Shown: positions 15,935-35,524, numbered from the stretch's first letter. The stretch: 64,000 nucleotides of DNA from Glandiceps talaboti (GCF_964340395.1 NC_135549.1:22384342-22448341); one strand, 5' to 3'. Notes: generated by a model not told the origin, from the sequence alone. A program made the numbers and translations.

Positions 15935-16340
15935 CAGACAAAAACATAACATAACCTCCCCTTACGGGAAGTAAAAATAGAAAATGATTCATATCAACTT
16001 GACATGAGCAAATCTGACTAGACTCCCTCAAAGGCACATGCACACCAAATATCAAAGCAATCTGACCATCACTTTCGGAGAAGAAGTCAAAAATACCATT
16101 TTTGACCAAATATAAAAAAAGAATCGCTAAAACTGGAAAATTATTCATATCAACTTGGCATTAAGAAATCTGAATAGCCGTCCCAAAAAGAATAAAAGTA
16201 TGCAGACCAAATGACCACCGGTTTCGGAGAAGTCAAAACAATTTGCTAAATATAGAAAATGACTCATATCATCTTAGCATGAACAAACCTGACACCAAAT
16301 ATTAAAGCATTCTGATTGTCCATTTCGTAGAAGAAGATGG
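15933..16340 (+). repeat. Diverged tandem repeat adjoining the satellite
   Basis: Three imperfect units, each with a stretch like AAAATGATTCATATCAACTT, ACCAAATATCAAAGCAATCT and TTTCGGAGAAG (at about 15980, 16135 and 16255). No coding content. Confidence 0.55.
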
Positions 16341-17230
16341 ACAACATTAATTAGTATGCATAATTGGTAGTTTTTAGTAATTAGGCTACATTTTAAATTC
16401 AACATAATTTGGTACATGCGTTAACCATAACAAACACACATGTTTTGTATAGTTTGTTGATGTGGCATATAGAAATAATTTGCATAAGTAATGATCTTTA
16501 GACTATATCCTAGGAATGCAAACTTCAAATTCCATAAAATTTAAAGCATGTTGACATAGTGTTTAGTTTTTAATGATTTGTGTATTTGCACAATTAATTA
16601 TTTTCGGTTATTAGGCTGTATCTTTAGAATGCATACTTCAAATTCAATTTAATTCATTAAACATAACAAGATGCATGTGTTATAATGCTTGTTGATGTAA
16701 CTTACAGTTTGAGTAATTTGCATAATTAATGAGCTTTTATAATTAGGCTATATCTTAAGAATGTAATGTTCAAATGCAAAATAACTTGGTACATACATCA
16801 ACCATAACAAAGCACACATACCCTTCAAAGGCTGTTGGCATATATTTTAGTTTTAAGGACTAATTTGCATAATTATAGATTTTCGGTAATTAGGCTATAT
16901 CTTAAGAATGCAACCGTCACATTTCATTTAACTTGGTACATACATCAACCCTTACAATTCACACGTATTTGATTTACTTTTTGTGTGGTTTTTCAACGTG
17001 ATGTTTAATTTGCATAAATAATCATTTTTGATAATTAGGTAATATCTTTAGAGTGCAAGCTTTAACTTTCGGATCATTAAGTATATGCATTGATGGTAAG
17101 GAATTGTGTGTGTCATGATGTGTCCTTTAAAGCTTCTTGGTGTAGCTTATAATTTTAATGGTTAATTTGCATAATTAATGATTTTATTTAATAAGGCAAT
17201 CTGTTAACTATGCAAGCTCCAAAATTAATA
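16341..17230 (+). repeat. ~135-bp satellite carrying POU octamers (7 degenerate units)
   Basis: Units begin near 16355, 16477, 16590, 16716, 16861, 17006 and 17163. The shared core is TAATTTGCATAATTAATGAT, then ATTAGGCTATATCTTAAGAA, then CTTGGTACATACATCAACC. Several units contain an exact ATTTGCAT octamer. The same family occurs inverted at 24950-25700. Confidence 0.7.
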
Positions 17231-17434
17231 CAGTTTCATATAATTTATTTTCCAATTAAGGGATACATCGTGTATAATAGCTATAGCTCAGAATGTTGCA
17301 TTCTAACAATGCCTAGGACCAATCTATGATTCTGCCCTTATGGTAATCTGGTTGTTGTTTATGACGATTCGATGTCTACATCTTCGATCGTGAGTTCACG
17401 AGTTCGACAAATGTCAAAAACTAATATACATGTA

Positions 17435-22534
<5,100 letters not shown>

Positions 22535-24845
22535 ACCAGACTCTCGCTCTATAACCCTTTAACGCGGAAACCACCAAATGGATTATGTAGTTGCCAACGT
22601 GACACCAGTTTCAGCTAACAAGTTAAACATCGGATATTTCCAAGTTAAAAGGCAGGTTTGGTATACATGTACACTTATACACGGTCTAATAATAGTTGAT
22701 GTACAGTGGTCAATATCAATTATCGAGAGAAGCCCTAATATGGCAAACCTTGTGGACGTACTTTCTCTTTGTTTTTACGAACCGTCGACTGAAAGAGTTC
22801 CTCCAGGTATAGACAGGTATGACGTTTTGTTAGGGGTCGGGTTGCTTTATATTCATGTATTCATTTGACCACAGTGAAGAAATACAACAATACATGTACA
22901 ACTGTATTCACAAATTGATTGAACAAAGAGACTAGACTAGAAACGGGTCTAGAGGACTTCTTTCGGTTTTGTAAGTTGACAGGTTGTTGTCAATCTCAAG
23001 TACAGGTGCTGTCATTTTTCATTCTAACCTCTATTGACTCAGCACAAAAGACTGTGATGTAGGTTTGGACACCATCTTTGGTACTTTTGAACATTCCTTG
23101 TCCGCCGTAGATATATTACTTGGATCTGCCACCATCAAAATCTTTACCCGTACTATGCTCGATCGAATTCTTGCCAGTTTGCCAAATCTTTTCTATTCAC
23201 ATCAGATCAATACAAAGTCGTCCCGTATTTACTTTTTTTTGTCAATGTTTTATAGTAAGTTTAGTATTTAGTAGAACAGTAAGCCTAGTAACTGTAAACT
23301 TTGAACTTTGTGCGGTATAGATACTGTTAGTGTGCTGTATAAGTTTATACTTTCCTGTAGACGGTTTTTGTGTATAAATTTATTGTGGTCTATATTACTT
23401 TACCTTTCACCTTTGAATATCTTTGTTATCATCGATCCGTAGAGTTGTATGTCGGGGTCACAGGTCAGGCTAGCCTAGTTGCAAGCTATTCCCTGGCTTC
23501 CCACGATACTGTCCTTCTCTCCGTAATATAAGATACAGGTAGTGTAGTGCGTAAACAGAAGTCTTTTGGTTACCATTCCATTTCTTTTACGATTGGCTAA
23601 ATAAACATTTATTTATTTATTTATTTATTTTAAAAAGGCAAATACGTACTTACTTTAACAATTTAGTATCAAGTCCAGGATCTTCAAGTTGAATCTTCAA
23701 GTTGACACTAGTCAAGTATGTGTTGGCCTCGAGATTTCTATTTTGCGCTAAATGAAAACATATTTACTAACAACTAAGAAAATAAATATCACCATCGAAA
23801 AAATAAAAATTGACCAAAATCCTATAATGGGGTCGTGTTTACTGGTCTAGTAGTATATGTATGCAGCCACAATGTTTTGAGTATCTATGGATTTCGTTGA
23901 TTTCCACAATACTCCTTATATCCCGGTTATAAGTGACTACTTACTCAAATCAAGTGTAATTAGTACTTCAAATTTATCTACGAATATTTATCAAAATGTG
24001 AGGGTTTATTCTTGAGAAAAAGTAAATACTGGGTAGACGAGAAACATACTTAGTAGATAAGAAATGGTGATGGTTGTGACCATGCATGGTCGTTGTCATG
24101 GCATCATATTGTTGTGTTGTCATCGTCACTACCAGGGGTCATAGCTGGGTTCATAGGGTTTTCGCTATATCTCATCATTTTGTAGGGACCCCCCTCGTTA
24201 AGAGAACAAATTTACGTATCGAAAAAGAAGTTACATTCCACACTATCCTTTCTTTTGTATCAAATTTGGGCCTGTGATGGCCTTAGCCTGTATAAGATAC
24301 ACCTTGGTGGGGCGACCTCACACATCGGTCAACCCCGGCCTTTCATCAGAGTAGGCCGGTGAGGGCGGACGATAATGGATCTTTTTTTGAGGCACAAGTC
24401 GAGTTTATAAAGTTGACAGTCTTCTATGAAATTACAACTTCCTTCTGGCATTGTTAGAACAGTTGATTGCCTACTAAGAATCCTTAGACATTTTTATACG
24501 TATGAAAAATGACGTCATTGGATCCTTTATGAGTTATATCTTCATATCAGGTTTGTGTTCAGTCAGTTGCAAATGGTGGTTAATATGCGTCAGAAAGTAG
24601 ACTACTACGAATGACCAAGTTCGCAGCATAAATCTCCCCAAAAAACGTAATATAAATTCTTTCCGTCAAGATATGCCTTGTCAGTCAAGTAAAAAACAAA
24701 AATCTAATTTAAGGTTATTTAAAAACGTTTATTTATGAAAAGAACCAAGAGACCCTAAAAACGCCATCACTTCAAGCCAATACGTTGAATATTCAAATGA
24801 GTGCTCAACGCTAGAACAATTTCTTTGAAATATACAGCCAAATGT
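22535..24845. other. Upstream of gene C: no gene recognised
   Basis: A TATA-like CTATAAC lies about 15 bases above the gene C start (22547-22553, minus strand), too close to be a normal TATA box. A short (TTTA)n tract is at 23609-23630. 24285-24390 matches the dispersed fragment at 1425-1490 and, in part, 32110-32200. No exon was supported. Confidence 0.35.
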
Positions 24846-24848
24846 AAA

Positions 24849-24902
24849 CTGAATGCCTTCCGAAAACTGAATGCCTTCCGTAAACTGAATGCCTTCCGTA
24901 AA
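24849..24902 (+). repeat. 18-bp minisatellite, three units
   Basis: Three head-to-tail copies of CTGAATGCCTTCCGTAAA (the first with one change). The 18-bp period keeps both strands open but no gene is implied. Confidence 0.85.
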
Positions 24903-24949
24903 GACAAAACACAAAACTGTTCATTAGTATCTCCCTTCATTATCACAAT

Positions 24950-25740
24950 TTGAAATTCTCAACTACCATACATGGTATATCCCAATTGGCAAATATTATC
25001 AATTATGCAAATAACTCATTGAGATGAAAAGTACACCTTATATTACACATGCTCTTTGTTTTGTTAACTATGTGTGTACAAATTTATTAATATTACACGA
25101 CATTTGGAGATACAAAAATGTAATCATTTGTGCAAATGACGCATTAAAATATACAAAAACTTTGTTAGAATGTACTGTATCTTTGTTATAATCAGTGTAT
25201 GTTCCACATTATCTGAAGTTTGAAGCTTGCATTCTTTACGTATGGCCTAATATTTAGTAATAACCAACAACTATTAATTATGCAAACATGTAAAGCCACA
25301 TCAATATGCTTTGTAGGATAACTGCACTTTGTCATCATCAATGCATGCATCAAATTTTATTTCATTTCAAGATGTTACTTAAGATATTGCCCAATTACTG
25401 AAAATCATTAATTATGCAAATTGCGCATTCAAGCTAAAAGCTACATCAACAGGCTTTGTAATTGTATATTTGCAGTTATCTTATTATCAATGTGTGTACC
25501 ACATTCTATGAAATTTGAAGGTTGCTGGTTAGTCAAATTACCGAACATCTTTAATTATGCAACTGAAGCCAAAAGTTACGTCAACGTGCTATTATAGGAC
25601 ACATCCGTTTTATCATCAATGCATAATTACACCATATTATATATGGGATTTGAAGCATGCATTCTTCAGATATTGCCTAATTACATTTATGTAAATGTAT
25701 CATTAATATTCATGGTATGTATACCAAAATCTAACAAGTT
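24950..25740 (-). repeat. ~140-bp satellite, inverted block of the 16.3-17.2 kb family
   Basis: Units are marked by AATTATGCAAA-type cores near 24990, 25132, 25276, 25411, 25553 and 25686, followed by TGCATTCTTCAGATATTGCC-type sequence. This is the reverse complement of the satellite at 16341-17230. ATGCAAAT octamers occur near 24995 and 25415. Confidence 0.7.
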
Positions 25741-25802
25741 ATAGCCCAGAAATATGTGTGCACCAAATTTATTTTGCCTTGAGTCAGGGAATGATGAAAA
25801 GG

Positions 25803-25918
25803 CATACATACATACATACATACATACATACATACATACATACATACATACATACATACATACATACATACATACATACATGAGCAGACAGATAGACAGA
25901 CAGACAGACAGACAGAGG

Positions 25919-25962
<44 letters not shown>

Positions 25963-26005
25963 TATCCCCATAGCATAGAATAACATTCCCTTATGGAACG
26001 TAAAC
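25803..26005 (+). repeat. (CATA)n-(GACA)n microsatellite with conserved repeat terminus
   Basis: CATA units (25803-25880), then GACA units to about 25963, then ATAGCATAGAATAACATTCC and TTATGGAACGTAA. The closing motif matches the one after the (CA)n tract at 15932-15990, so both satellite blocks end the same way. Confidence 0.8.
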
Positions 26006-26449
26006 AAATCCTGGACTATGTGCAATGATTTCTAAATCTGTGAAAAGTAGGAAACGCCGAAAACAGTTGAAAATGAAAGTTATGCAGTAGTACCGCAAAG
26101 TCTGACAAGATAAATTGATAAAAAAACACTATATGTGCTAACCGTCTTGAGTACTATACACCAGATCCATATAGTGGTCTGTTGTAGTACTGGCTATTGA
26201 CATGGAGATTAACATGGAGAGTTCTCTAGGGTAACATGACCACTTGATCGACTCTGGAATCACAGATCTGTGAAGACACAATTTATGTATATGTACTCGG
26301 GGCCGTGAAAAATAGTATAAGTGAAGTATTTCTAGATTTATAAGAAACGTTGACTGGCACCAACAGACTGAGGTATTCTTTGTAGTATTAAAGTAGAATA
26401 TTCACCGTCAAAAATAATTTTAGAAGTGACGTTTAAAACTCTCCCTCTT

Positions 26450-26817
26450 TATGGCAACGCTAATTGACCGATCGCCCTGAGCACTGTAGCCACGCCCCCC
26501 TTAGTTACCGTTGCTACTACGACAACTTCGCACGTTTTGCATGGTTTGTCGTAGGTAAAACATGGCGTCCAACGTGGCGATCGCTGAAAAATGCTATTCA
26601 TAATTTGAGAGTTCTTTATCGTTCCACTGCCACCAAGGCAAAGATGATGTATCACAGGCTTTCCTACGGTCGACACATCGATGGAAACAATTTATTTTAG
26701 TTCGGGTAGTGTCAGTTCATCAAATTTTATCGAAGTCTGAGAAACCACATGGCAGATGCATGTTGAATAAGATTTTACATCATAGCCGTCCCCGTTCCTG
26801 TACAACTGGGTACGTAT
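26450..26817 (+). promoter_or_regulatory. Promoter-like, CpG-containing patch; possible first exon
   Basis: CCACGCCCCCC (a CACCC/GC-box type motif, near 26490), GTTACCGTTGC and TTTGTCGTAGG, then ACATGGCGTCC (YY1-like) at 26561. The TTTGTCGTAGG plus ACATGGCG pairing recurs at 30534-30575. An ATG in ACATGGCG opens only a 13-codon frame. A candidate donor GTACGT lies near 26811. It could be the 5' end of an unassigned transcript, but no protein is recognised. Confidence 0.25.
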
Positions 26818-28432
26818 TTATTTATTTCACTGATGTTTTCATTGATTTTCACATTTCATAGCAATACTTTTTGTTTTATAATAAATTCCACTAGGTGACC
26901 GTGATAAATCATCAGATGAGAAGTAAACTAATATGATTCACCGTTGCATCGCTACGATATAGAATATTATGAATAACAAGTTTGTTATTGACGAAAAATG
27001 GTTTGATTTGTATCTTCAATGGTATTACATAACAATCACACGTCTATTCCATCAATACAAATAAATGCAAAAAGTAGAAACAGCACAATTTATAGCATTT
27101 TACGGTATGAGAGGTCACTTGTTTGACTTGCAGGATACGATGTATCAAAAAGTTGAAATAAGCGTCCTGGCCTGCACGGTATGTAATTTGTTGATGTACG
27201 TGCAGTGTAGAGGCGTATAGTAGGCAAACTGAAGGGGAAAAAACACCCTTGAATTCACAATTTTAAATGTCAGTCGTGCCGACCGTTATAACTGCAAACC
27301 TCAACGATTTTCTGAAATAACAGTCGCCATCAATTAACTATTCACTGCACACGACAACGCAAGTCAACTACAACGTACCATATATCATTTCTATTCTAAA
27401 TTCTATTTCTTTCACAAGCATTGCAGTTGCACAGTGAAAAAAAAGAAACTCATATTAGACTTGAAAAAATAGACACTCGTTTAAGTTTACCTCAAACTGT
27501 AGTTATTTTGCAGATTATTTACTGTCTGATACTCTCAGAGTATCAATTTCTGATAATCATAATCATAACAATAACTTATGGTAATAAAAAAAAACGTTCT
27601 TTTCTTTCTGAAGTCCAGTGGATCAACAAATACTTCCTAATTTTATGTTAATTTTTTTTCTAGTTGTATATTTATTTCAAACTTGCCTAGTCAGTGTTAA
27701 CTTTGTGGCACTGAACAAGGTGTAGCTCTCCAAAAATGGATATTTCTTTGTCTGGCATTTACAAGCAATCATCCATTACTGGCACCCCACACTGACAAAA
27801 GTGAACCAATATGAACTGTGAAGCCAGTGAAGCCCAGATATTTTTTTTTAAATGGCAAATATAGAGACGCAAAAAATAAATTCCTAGACCATAGAATTTG
27901 TAAAGTTCGTTTGCATTCAACTACACAATAGTAATTGACATTTTTTTTACAATCTCTGATTTATTACACAAGGAAAAGAACTTGAAACTCACAATTCATG
28001 AAGTGATTTAATTATCCAACACCAAATACAAAATCTCCTTAAAATGACAATAACAAGTCCAATGTGTGTTTGTCTTTGATAATGTCTTGTAATATTTATA
28101 AACAGAAAATAAAATCCAAAGGAATTGTTACTATTGATTGTCATGAAATAAGGTGTAGCAAAGTATGATAGGAGTTTTCATGTAGCTTGTAGAATATTTT
28201 TGATACATAAGCCATGTTATCCATCAGCTGCAAAATTCCTAACTTTAAATCAGAGACACTACAAGATCTCCTTTTTAATTCATAGTCAGAGGATTTCAAA
28301 TGTTAAGACATTTTCATGTGGTTACTTTATCACTCTGCAAACCAACATCCACTAGAAACCACTCCTGAAATTACAAGAAAGGAGATGACATTATTATTCA
28401 TGTTTCATGTATATTTTTGTTTTATTTTACAG
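26818..28432. other. AT-rich DNA without recognised features
   Basis: No exon, repeat family or microsatellite of note. If the candidate exons on either side belong together this would be an intron. Confidence 0.35.
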
Positions 28433-28640
28433 GAAGAACTTCTGTATCTAATATTCAAGGCATCAATCGACTGCAACATTGTTTGTGGAGATGTTGTTTC
28501 TAAAAAATATGAGTTGACTGTTGTCAAGTTGCTATGACAGCAATGGGTAGCTATGCTGAGATCACCATTAGGTGTTAGATGGATTATCAACACACAAGTC
28601 ATCAAAGGAATATGAATAAAGGAAATGTATATGCATCAAC
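28433..28640 (+). other. Candidate terminal exon of unknown transcript
   Basis: A strong acceptor (TTTTTGTTTTATTTTACAG) precedes 28433. An open frame of 34 codons from the junction (EELLYLIFKASIDCNIV) ends at 28537, and AATAAA follows at 28615-28620. The acceptor and hexamer are suggestive, but the peptide matches no family I know. Confidence 0.22.
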
Positions 28641-30256
28641 TTAGAACACTAAGTCTTCTGAAAATATTGAAAACAATCGTTCTTTTTTTATTTTCAACAT
28701 TTCATAGTGTCACAACAGTGAGATGTACATTATTATGTCTATGATGCATGACACACGAATATAAATTAATTACTTGTAATAAAATTTCCTGACAATCTGA
28801 ATGAAGTACCATTTTTCATTTGTTTTGACATGATATTACTTTTAAACTGTTACTACAAAGGGTTATATAGTAACAAATGTAGTAATGTTGTTTCACTATA
28901 TAAAAACATTCTTTTCGCTTTAATTTCTGGTAAAGGTCACCTTACTTTTACATGACTAAATTATTACACTAAATGGGAAATAAGGTACCAGTTGTACACA
29001 TTAAAATAGGCCACTACTGTACAAGTATAAATACTTTCCCCATATACAAATCATCTTTGTTTTTTGTTTATTTACTTACATTTGTTTATTCATTTATTTT
29101 GGGGGTTGCTCTTGCAGAAGATATTTATCACATTTCTTGCTTTTATTATTTCAATAAAAAATTTACTGAAAATGAAATGGATCAGATGCACAAGTAGTGA
29201 TGTAAAATATTTCAACAATATAACTAATTTTGAGCCATGTCAGTGGTATTTACAAATTCTGATATCTAATTGCAATCTTGTTGCTTGACATTTTTGTTTT
29301 GTATCTGGATTCACTAAAGCAAACAGGAAATACACCTAGAGATAAAAGACCTCTTATTCCATCTAAAAGAAATTTGATAACTTCTTTGTCAAAGTGGTAA
29401 TAGTATAAAACAGTCAAAAATAAAAAAAATGGTAGTTACTAAAATGCATATATAGCCTATGTAGGCCCAACAATATTACATATACTTTCACCATTAAGAT
29501 ATATCACATTATGATAAAAATTCAGTTATTGATGTGATTCCTGAAACCAAAGAGTACATAATGGGGAGTAATGAATATAATTATAAAATATAAACAATAA
29601 ATAAAAACATGCAGGTCACCCTGTGTGTCAATCCCGTCAAAAGGTCACAGATTGAAATGACGACTTTCTTTCAAAGGGCTGTATACCGATATTACGGGAA
29701 GGCCAGTATAAAAAATGAAGAAATGGTGTTCATTGATGTTACCAAACTATGTCCCTGCACATTTACAGTGAAATTTCATTTGATTAATCGTGTTTGCCTG
29801 TCAAACCATGGATGGATGTAGTACGGCTCAAACACAGGCCGAACCATTCACTGCATGCACTCGTACTCAGAAATACAAGTTTGACTGTCGACAATGGATT
29901 TTTGCGGGCCAAACTTGAGAGAGGAATTTTTAGCATTAGATGTGAAAATATACATGAAGTCTTTAGTTGAGTATAAAATTTGACACACAGAAAGCACGGG
30001 GTACACCGCCAATAACTGCGTATGGCATGGGTATCACTATGACACCATGACATTGCACGTACATGCACGTCTGTACGCCCATGGTACGCCAGAAACTACG
30101 GCAATATCGTATGCGGTATGGCCAACATTTAATTTGGCCGCCACCATGACCGACAAGATAAAGCACTAATCATAGGCAATTTTGGGCTGAAAAAAATCTA
30201 ATTATATGAATAGATCGGTGAAATAGTTTGACTCACAGTAATATCAACATACATAC
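28641..30256. other. AT-rich DNA; nothing firm
   Basis: No supported exon. GCCGCCACCATGACC near 30130 is a perfect Kozak context but opens only a seven-codon frame. Around 30050-30075 there are several ACGT/TGCACGT motifs. Confidence 0.3.
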
Positions 30257-30319
30257 CTCAGAAAATGCACGTAAATTGCCGTAATGGCGGTCCATCTTCT
30301 TGATCGTGTAGGTCAACAT
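30257..30319 (-). other. Candidate first coding exon, 21 codons, minus strand
   Basis: ATG at 30319 opens 21 codons (MLTYTIKKMDRHYGNLRAFS then E) that end exactly at a GTATGT donor (30256-30251). A second in-frame ATG (MDRHYGN) is at 30295. The composition is coding-like, but no downstream exon was found before gene C and no family is recognised. Confidence 0.25.
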
Positions 30320-30499
30320 TGCATTGTCGATATTTTTTCGGCTTCAGAAAGTGTAAAAATAATATTCAACCTCTCTATCCTTCGGGATAGTGATCATTTA
30401 TATTATACAGATCCCATGACTAGTATTTTACGATAATTTTAATGTTTGTAAGCAAATATTATATACGAGAACCGATCGTAAGGTCAAGGCCCTTGCATT

Positions 30500-30670
30500 C
30501 AATACACGCTGAGAACCTACGACAGATTGCTTTGTTTGTCGTAGGCTGTGACACGTGCAAGTGCACATGGCGGAATTACGCTCTTTGATTGGTCAATAGA
30601 ATCTGTCAATCAATCTCGGCGATCGGTCAATTACCCCCCCCCCCCTCCACCCCACTTCCGTTGCGTCAGC
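30500..30670. promoter_or_regulatory. Promoter-like region between two divergent exon candidates
   Basis: Contains an inverted pair CCTACGACA/TGTCGTAGG (30508-30544), ACATGGCGGAA (YY1-like, 30567), TGATTGGTCAAT (inverted CCAAT, about 30586) and CACTTCCG (ETS core, about 30653). Such combinations mark TATA-less animal promoters. It lies between the minus-strand candidate at 30257-30319 and the plus-strand open frame at 30852. Confidence 0.35.
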
Positions 30671-30851
30671 TGAAAAAAATGTGCTCCGATTTGCAAGAAT
30701 GTTCCTCACCCTTTAGAAGGTTGGAAGACAGATAATGCTGTGATTGACATGTCCATTCATAAAGAAGAACGACATTTGTCCGAAAAGTAAGCTTTTCCAA
30801 AGATAATTTTTAGACCGTCTACAGAACTACATCTCTACTCCAAGTCTGGTC

Positions 30852-31110
30852 ATGGCAGCATTGACGTATTTCCATAACAACAAGAGAGGTATTCTTCGGT
30901 CATTCATTGCAGTTGAAGCACACATCAAACATTCTCACGAAACCAGAGCTGTTATTTCTTCCACGACACTGCAAAACAACGAACCTCTTGGCGGTGCGTC
31001 TTGGGCCGTGGCTGAAGAGGCTGTGGTTTACGACGGTGATGTTAAATTGCAGTCTCCACTTCTGACATCCACTGAATCACGTGACCCAGAAACAGACAAT
31101 AGAACTGCGC
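30852..31110 (+). CDS. Unrecognised exon candidate (hypothetical)
   Basis: ATG at 30852 (GGTCATGGCAGC) opens about 87 codons of mixed, coding-like composition ([18 protein letters not shown] at the N-terminus; [17 protein letters not shown] further on) and then runs into an (AT)n microsatellite. Possible donors are GTGCGT near 30992 and GTGACC near 31081. It lies downstream of promoter-like sequence and converges on the 3' end of gene D 150 bp further on. I do not recognise the protein. It could be a first exon, an exon of a decayed gene, or chance. Confidence 0.3.
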
Positions 31111-31111
31111 C

Positions 31112-31237
<126 letters not shown>

Positions 31238-31265
31238 AGGATATAATGGCTTGAATTGTGCTTAT

Positions 31266-33592
<2,327 letters not shown>

Positions 33593-33969
33593 TGTCAATT
33601 GAAAGAGTCTAAAATACTATGTTGGTGTCTGTAAATATTACAGTTATTACATTATCATCACCATTTTGGTCTGCGTAGTGGAGAATGACGACACTGCTAT
33701 ACCTGTCTTAATTATAACGTGACGATAAAAGAACTCCCAGGTTGGCAGGCGAATGTTAACGAGGTCATTCTGACCTTTGAACCGTAAGTAATCGTCACAT
33801 AAACACGGACAGTTCCGTTCCCACAAACCACCACGTATGGCAGAGTATGACGTTCAATGATGTGAAAACGTGACGATATCGATAGAGTGAAAGCAACTCA
33901 GTGCGAGTACATACATAAATGGATCGGATACGTTGTTGGTGTGCGCTGACCTTGTCAATGATGTGACAC

Positions 33970-34190
33970 AGGGGATATGACCCACAGGCACTTGTTTCGA
34001 ATTCCCGCGATATGTTTCAGAATACGATAAAATATCGATAATATATCGAGATACCTGGCCGTTATGATTATGAACGGGGGTAAAATAACACAGGTTTCTA
34101 GGATCGCTTAAGTTCATAAACACTGGCACTTGTTTCCCGAGATACGTTTCAGAATACAATGAAATATCGATATATAACATCAAGTAGCTG
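33970..34190 (+). repeat. Fold-back repeat family, copies 2 and 3
   Basis: Two successive copies: 33975-34110 (CACAGGCACTTGTTTCGAAT to GGTTTCTAGGATCGC) and a partial one at 34119-34190 (CTGGCACTTGTTTCCCGAGA to ATATCGATATATA). They lie just upstream of the gene D start codon. Confidence 0.6.
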
Positions 34191-34244
34191 CAATAATTGT
34201 AGCTTTGTTTTTATTTACAATACTTTTTATTATTTTTTAAATTT

Positions 34245-34815
34245 CATGCCCCCCCCCCCTCCGAAATGAACCCAAGAATTTTAATAGCCACCCCCTCCCG
34301 GCTACACATATTTTCATCTGTAATTATACAGTCACCCCCCCCCCCTTTCAGATATGTACAGTGTGGTACTTTACATTAAACTAAAAGTGGAAATCAACTT
34401 CAGTGTTCATACACAGCAATGAGAGATTTCTTTACAAATATATATGGGCTTTGCGAAAAAGGTCTCACAGTCACATTGGGCTGTAACCTATACTTGGAAA
34501 GATTTGGTCAGCTGGGTTTTCTCTTTCAATGACATAAAATTTCAAACCATACACATTAGCGAAAGCCATATAGTACATGAAAATTGTTTGTATGGCTATA
34601 TTACCTACACTTTAACTTACCTCTTGATATATTCAGAGATATTTTGGCAGACACACACATTTGTTTGGCTATTGAGTGCTCTTTAATTTGGTTCAAATCA
34701 TGAGCAAAATATTTTGCCCCCCTTTCAGATCATCAGAATTTTCATGCCGCCCCTTTAAACCCTCAAATTTTGTTCATGCCCCCTCCCATTTCTCCCCCAC
34801 CCCTCCGTAAATTCT
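34245..34815. repeat. C-rich dispersed repeat pieces
   Basis: CCCCCCCCCCTCCGAAATGA at 34250 and similar C-run patches at 34330, 34718 and 34780 resemble, inverted, the G-rich patches at 15076-15235. No coding content; the family is unknown. Confidence 0.35.
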
Positions 34816-34905
34816 AACACCTGCCTTATTTCGTTATGCTTTTTATTTTCTTACGGGGTTTGCCAATTAAAAACTAGCGGATGACCGATAGCGACGGAGT
34901 GAAAC

Positions 34906-35290
34906 TGCTACAGTACTGCATCTCAAATATTGAGATATTGCGGTACTTGGCCGATGATATATGAAACGGGTAAAACTTGGATTTCTAGATCGCGTAAGTC
35001 CACACACAGCGAAATATACACGACGTGTGGACTGTACGCGATCCTAGAAACTCATGTTATTTTACCCCTTTCATAAATTATTGACCAAGTATCTCAATAT
35101 TATCGATATTTACTGTAAATTGTATTCTGAAAAATATCTCGGGAAACAAGTGCCTGTGTCCACACGCCGTGAAATTTCGGTATGTGGAGTATTTTACCTC
35201 TTTCATATTATCGGCCAAGTACCACAATGTTATCGATATATATCGTATTCCAAACTAAAACATATCTAGGGAAACAAGTGTCTGTGATGT
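34906..35290. mobile_element. Palindromic fold-back element (copies 4-6)
   Basis: The left half (GAGATATTGCGGTACTTGGC, GGATTTCTAGATCGCGTAAG, to about 35010) is the inverse of 35025-35100 (GTACGCGATCCTAGAAACTC, TTATTGACCAAGTATCTCAA). A second inverted copy follows at 35160-35285, ending GGGAAACAAGTGTCTGTGA. Together they form a large imperfect palindrome with no coding frame. Confidence 0.6.
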
Positions 35291-35299
35291 AACCCCTCT

Positions 35300-35340
35300 G
35301 TCAAGTCATGTCGTACACATGACTTGACGTTTCATGCTTC
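35300..35340. repeat. Small perfect hairpin
   Basis: GTCAAGTCATGT faces ACATGACTTGAC with about four bases between them, forming a 12-bp stem near 35301-35330. Confidence 0.5.
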
Positions 35341-35506
35341 CTTTTCTGTTCCATGGTTCGAGTCCAATGAAGTAATAATAATACATCATCTGTCATGTGA
35401 TTCCACTATCAGACGGAAGCAGTACTTGGTCTACTACAGCTTTCAATATTAGACTGTTCTGTATATTGAATGTCAGTTTCCCATCTATTCCCAAGAAGCG
35501 TGTTCC

Positions 35507-35524
35507 AAACAAACAAACAAACAA

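Noticed and set aside
25803-25963. Array of short regular repeats that could be taken for CRISPR
   Set aside because: It is a simple tetranucleotide microsatellite without unique spacers, in an animal genome.
30125-30160. GCCGCCACCATGACC, an ideal Kozak start
   Set aside because: The frame closes after seven codons and no donor site follows in frame.
33854-34183. 109-codon minus-strand frame
   Set aside because: Lies wholly inside two tandem copies of the fold-back repeat; its repeated SETYRGN-like peptide comes from the repeat.
35355-35365. GGTTCGAGTCC, a perfect tRNA B-box
   Set aside because: No A-box or acceptor stem upstream and the T-stem does not pair fully; the upstream hairpin is unrelated. 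Not a tRNA.
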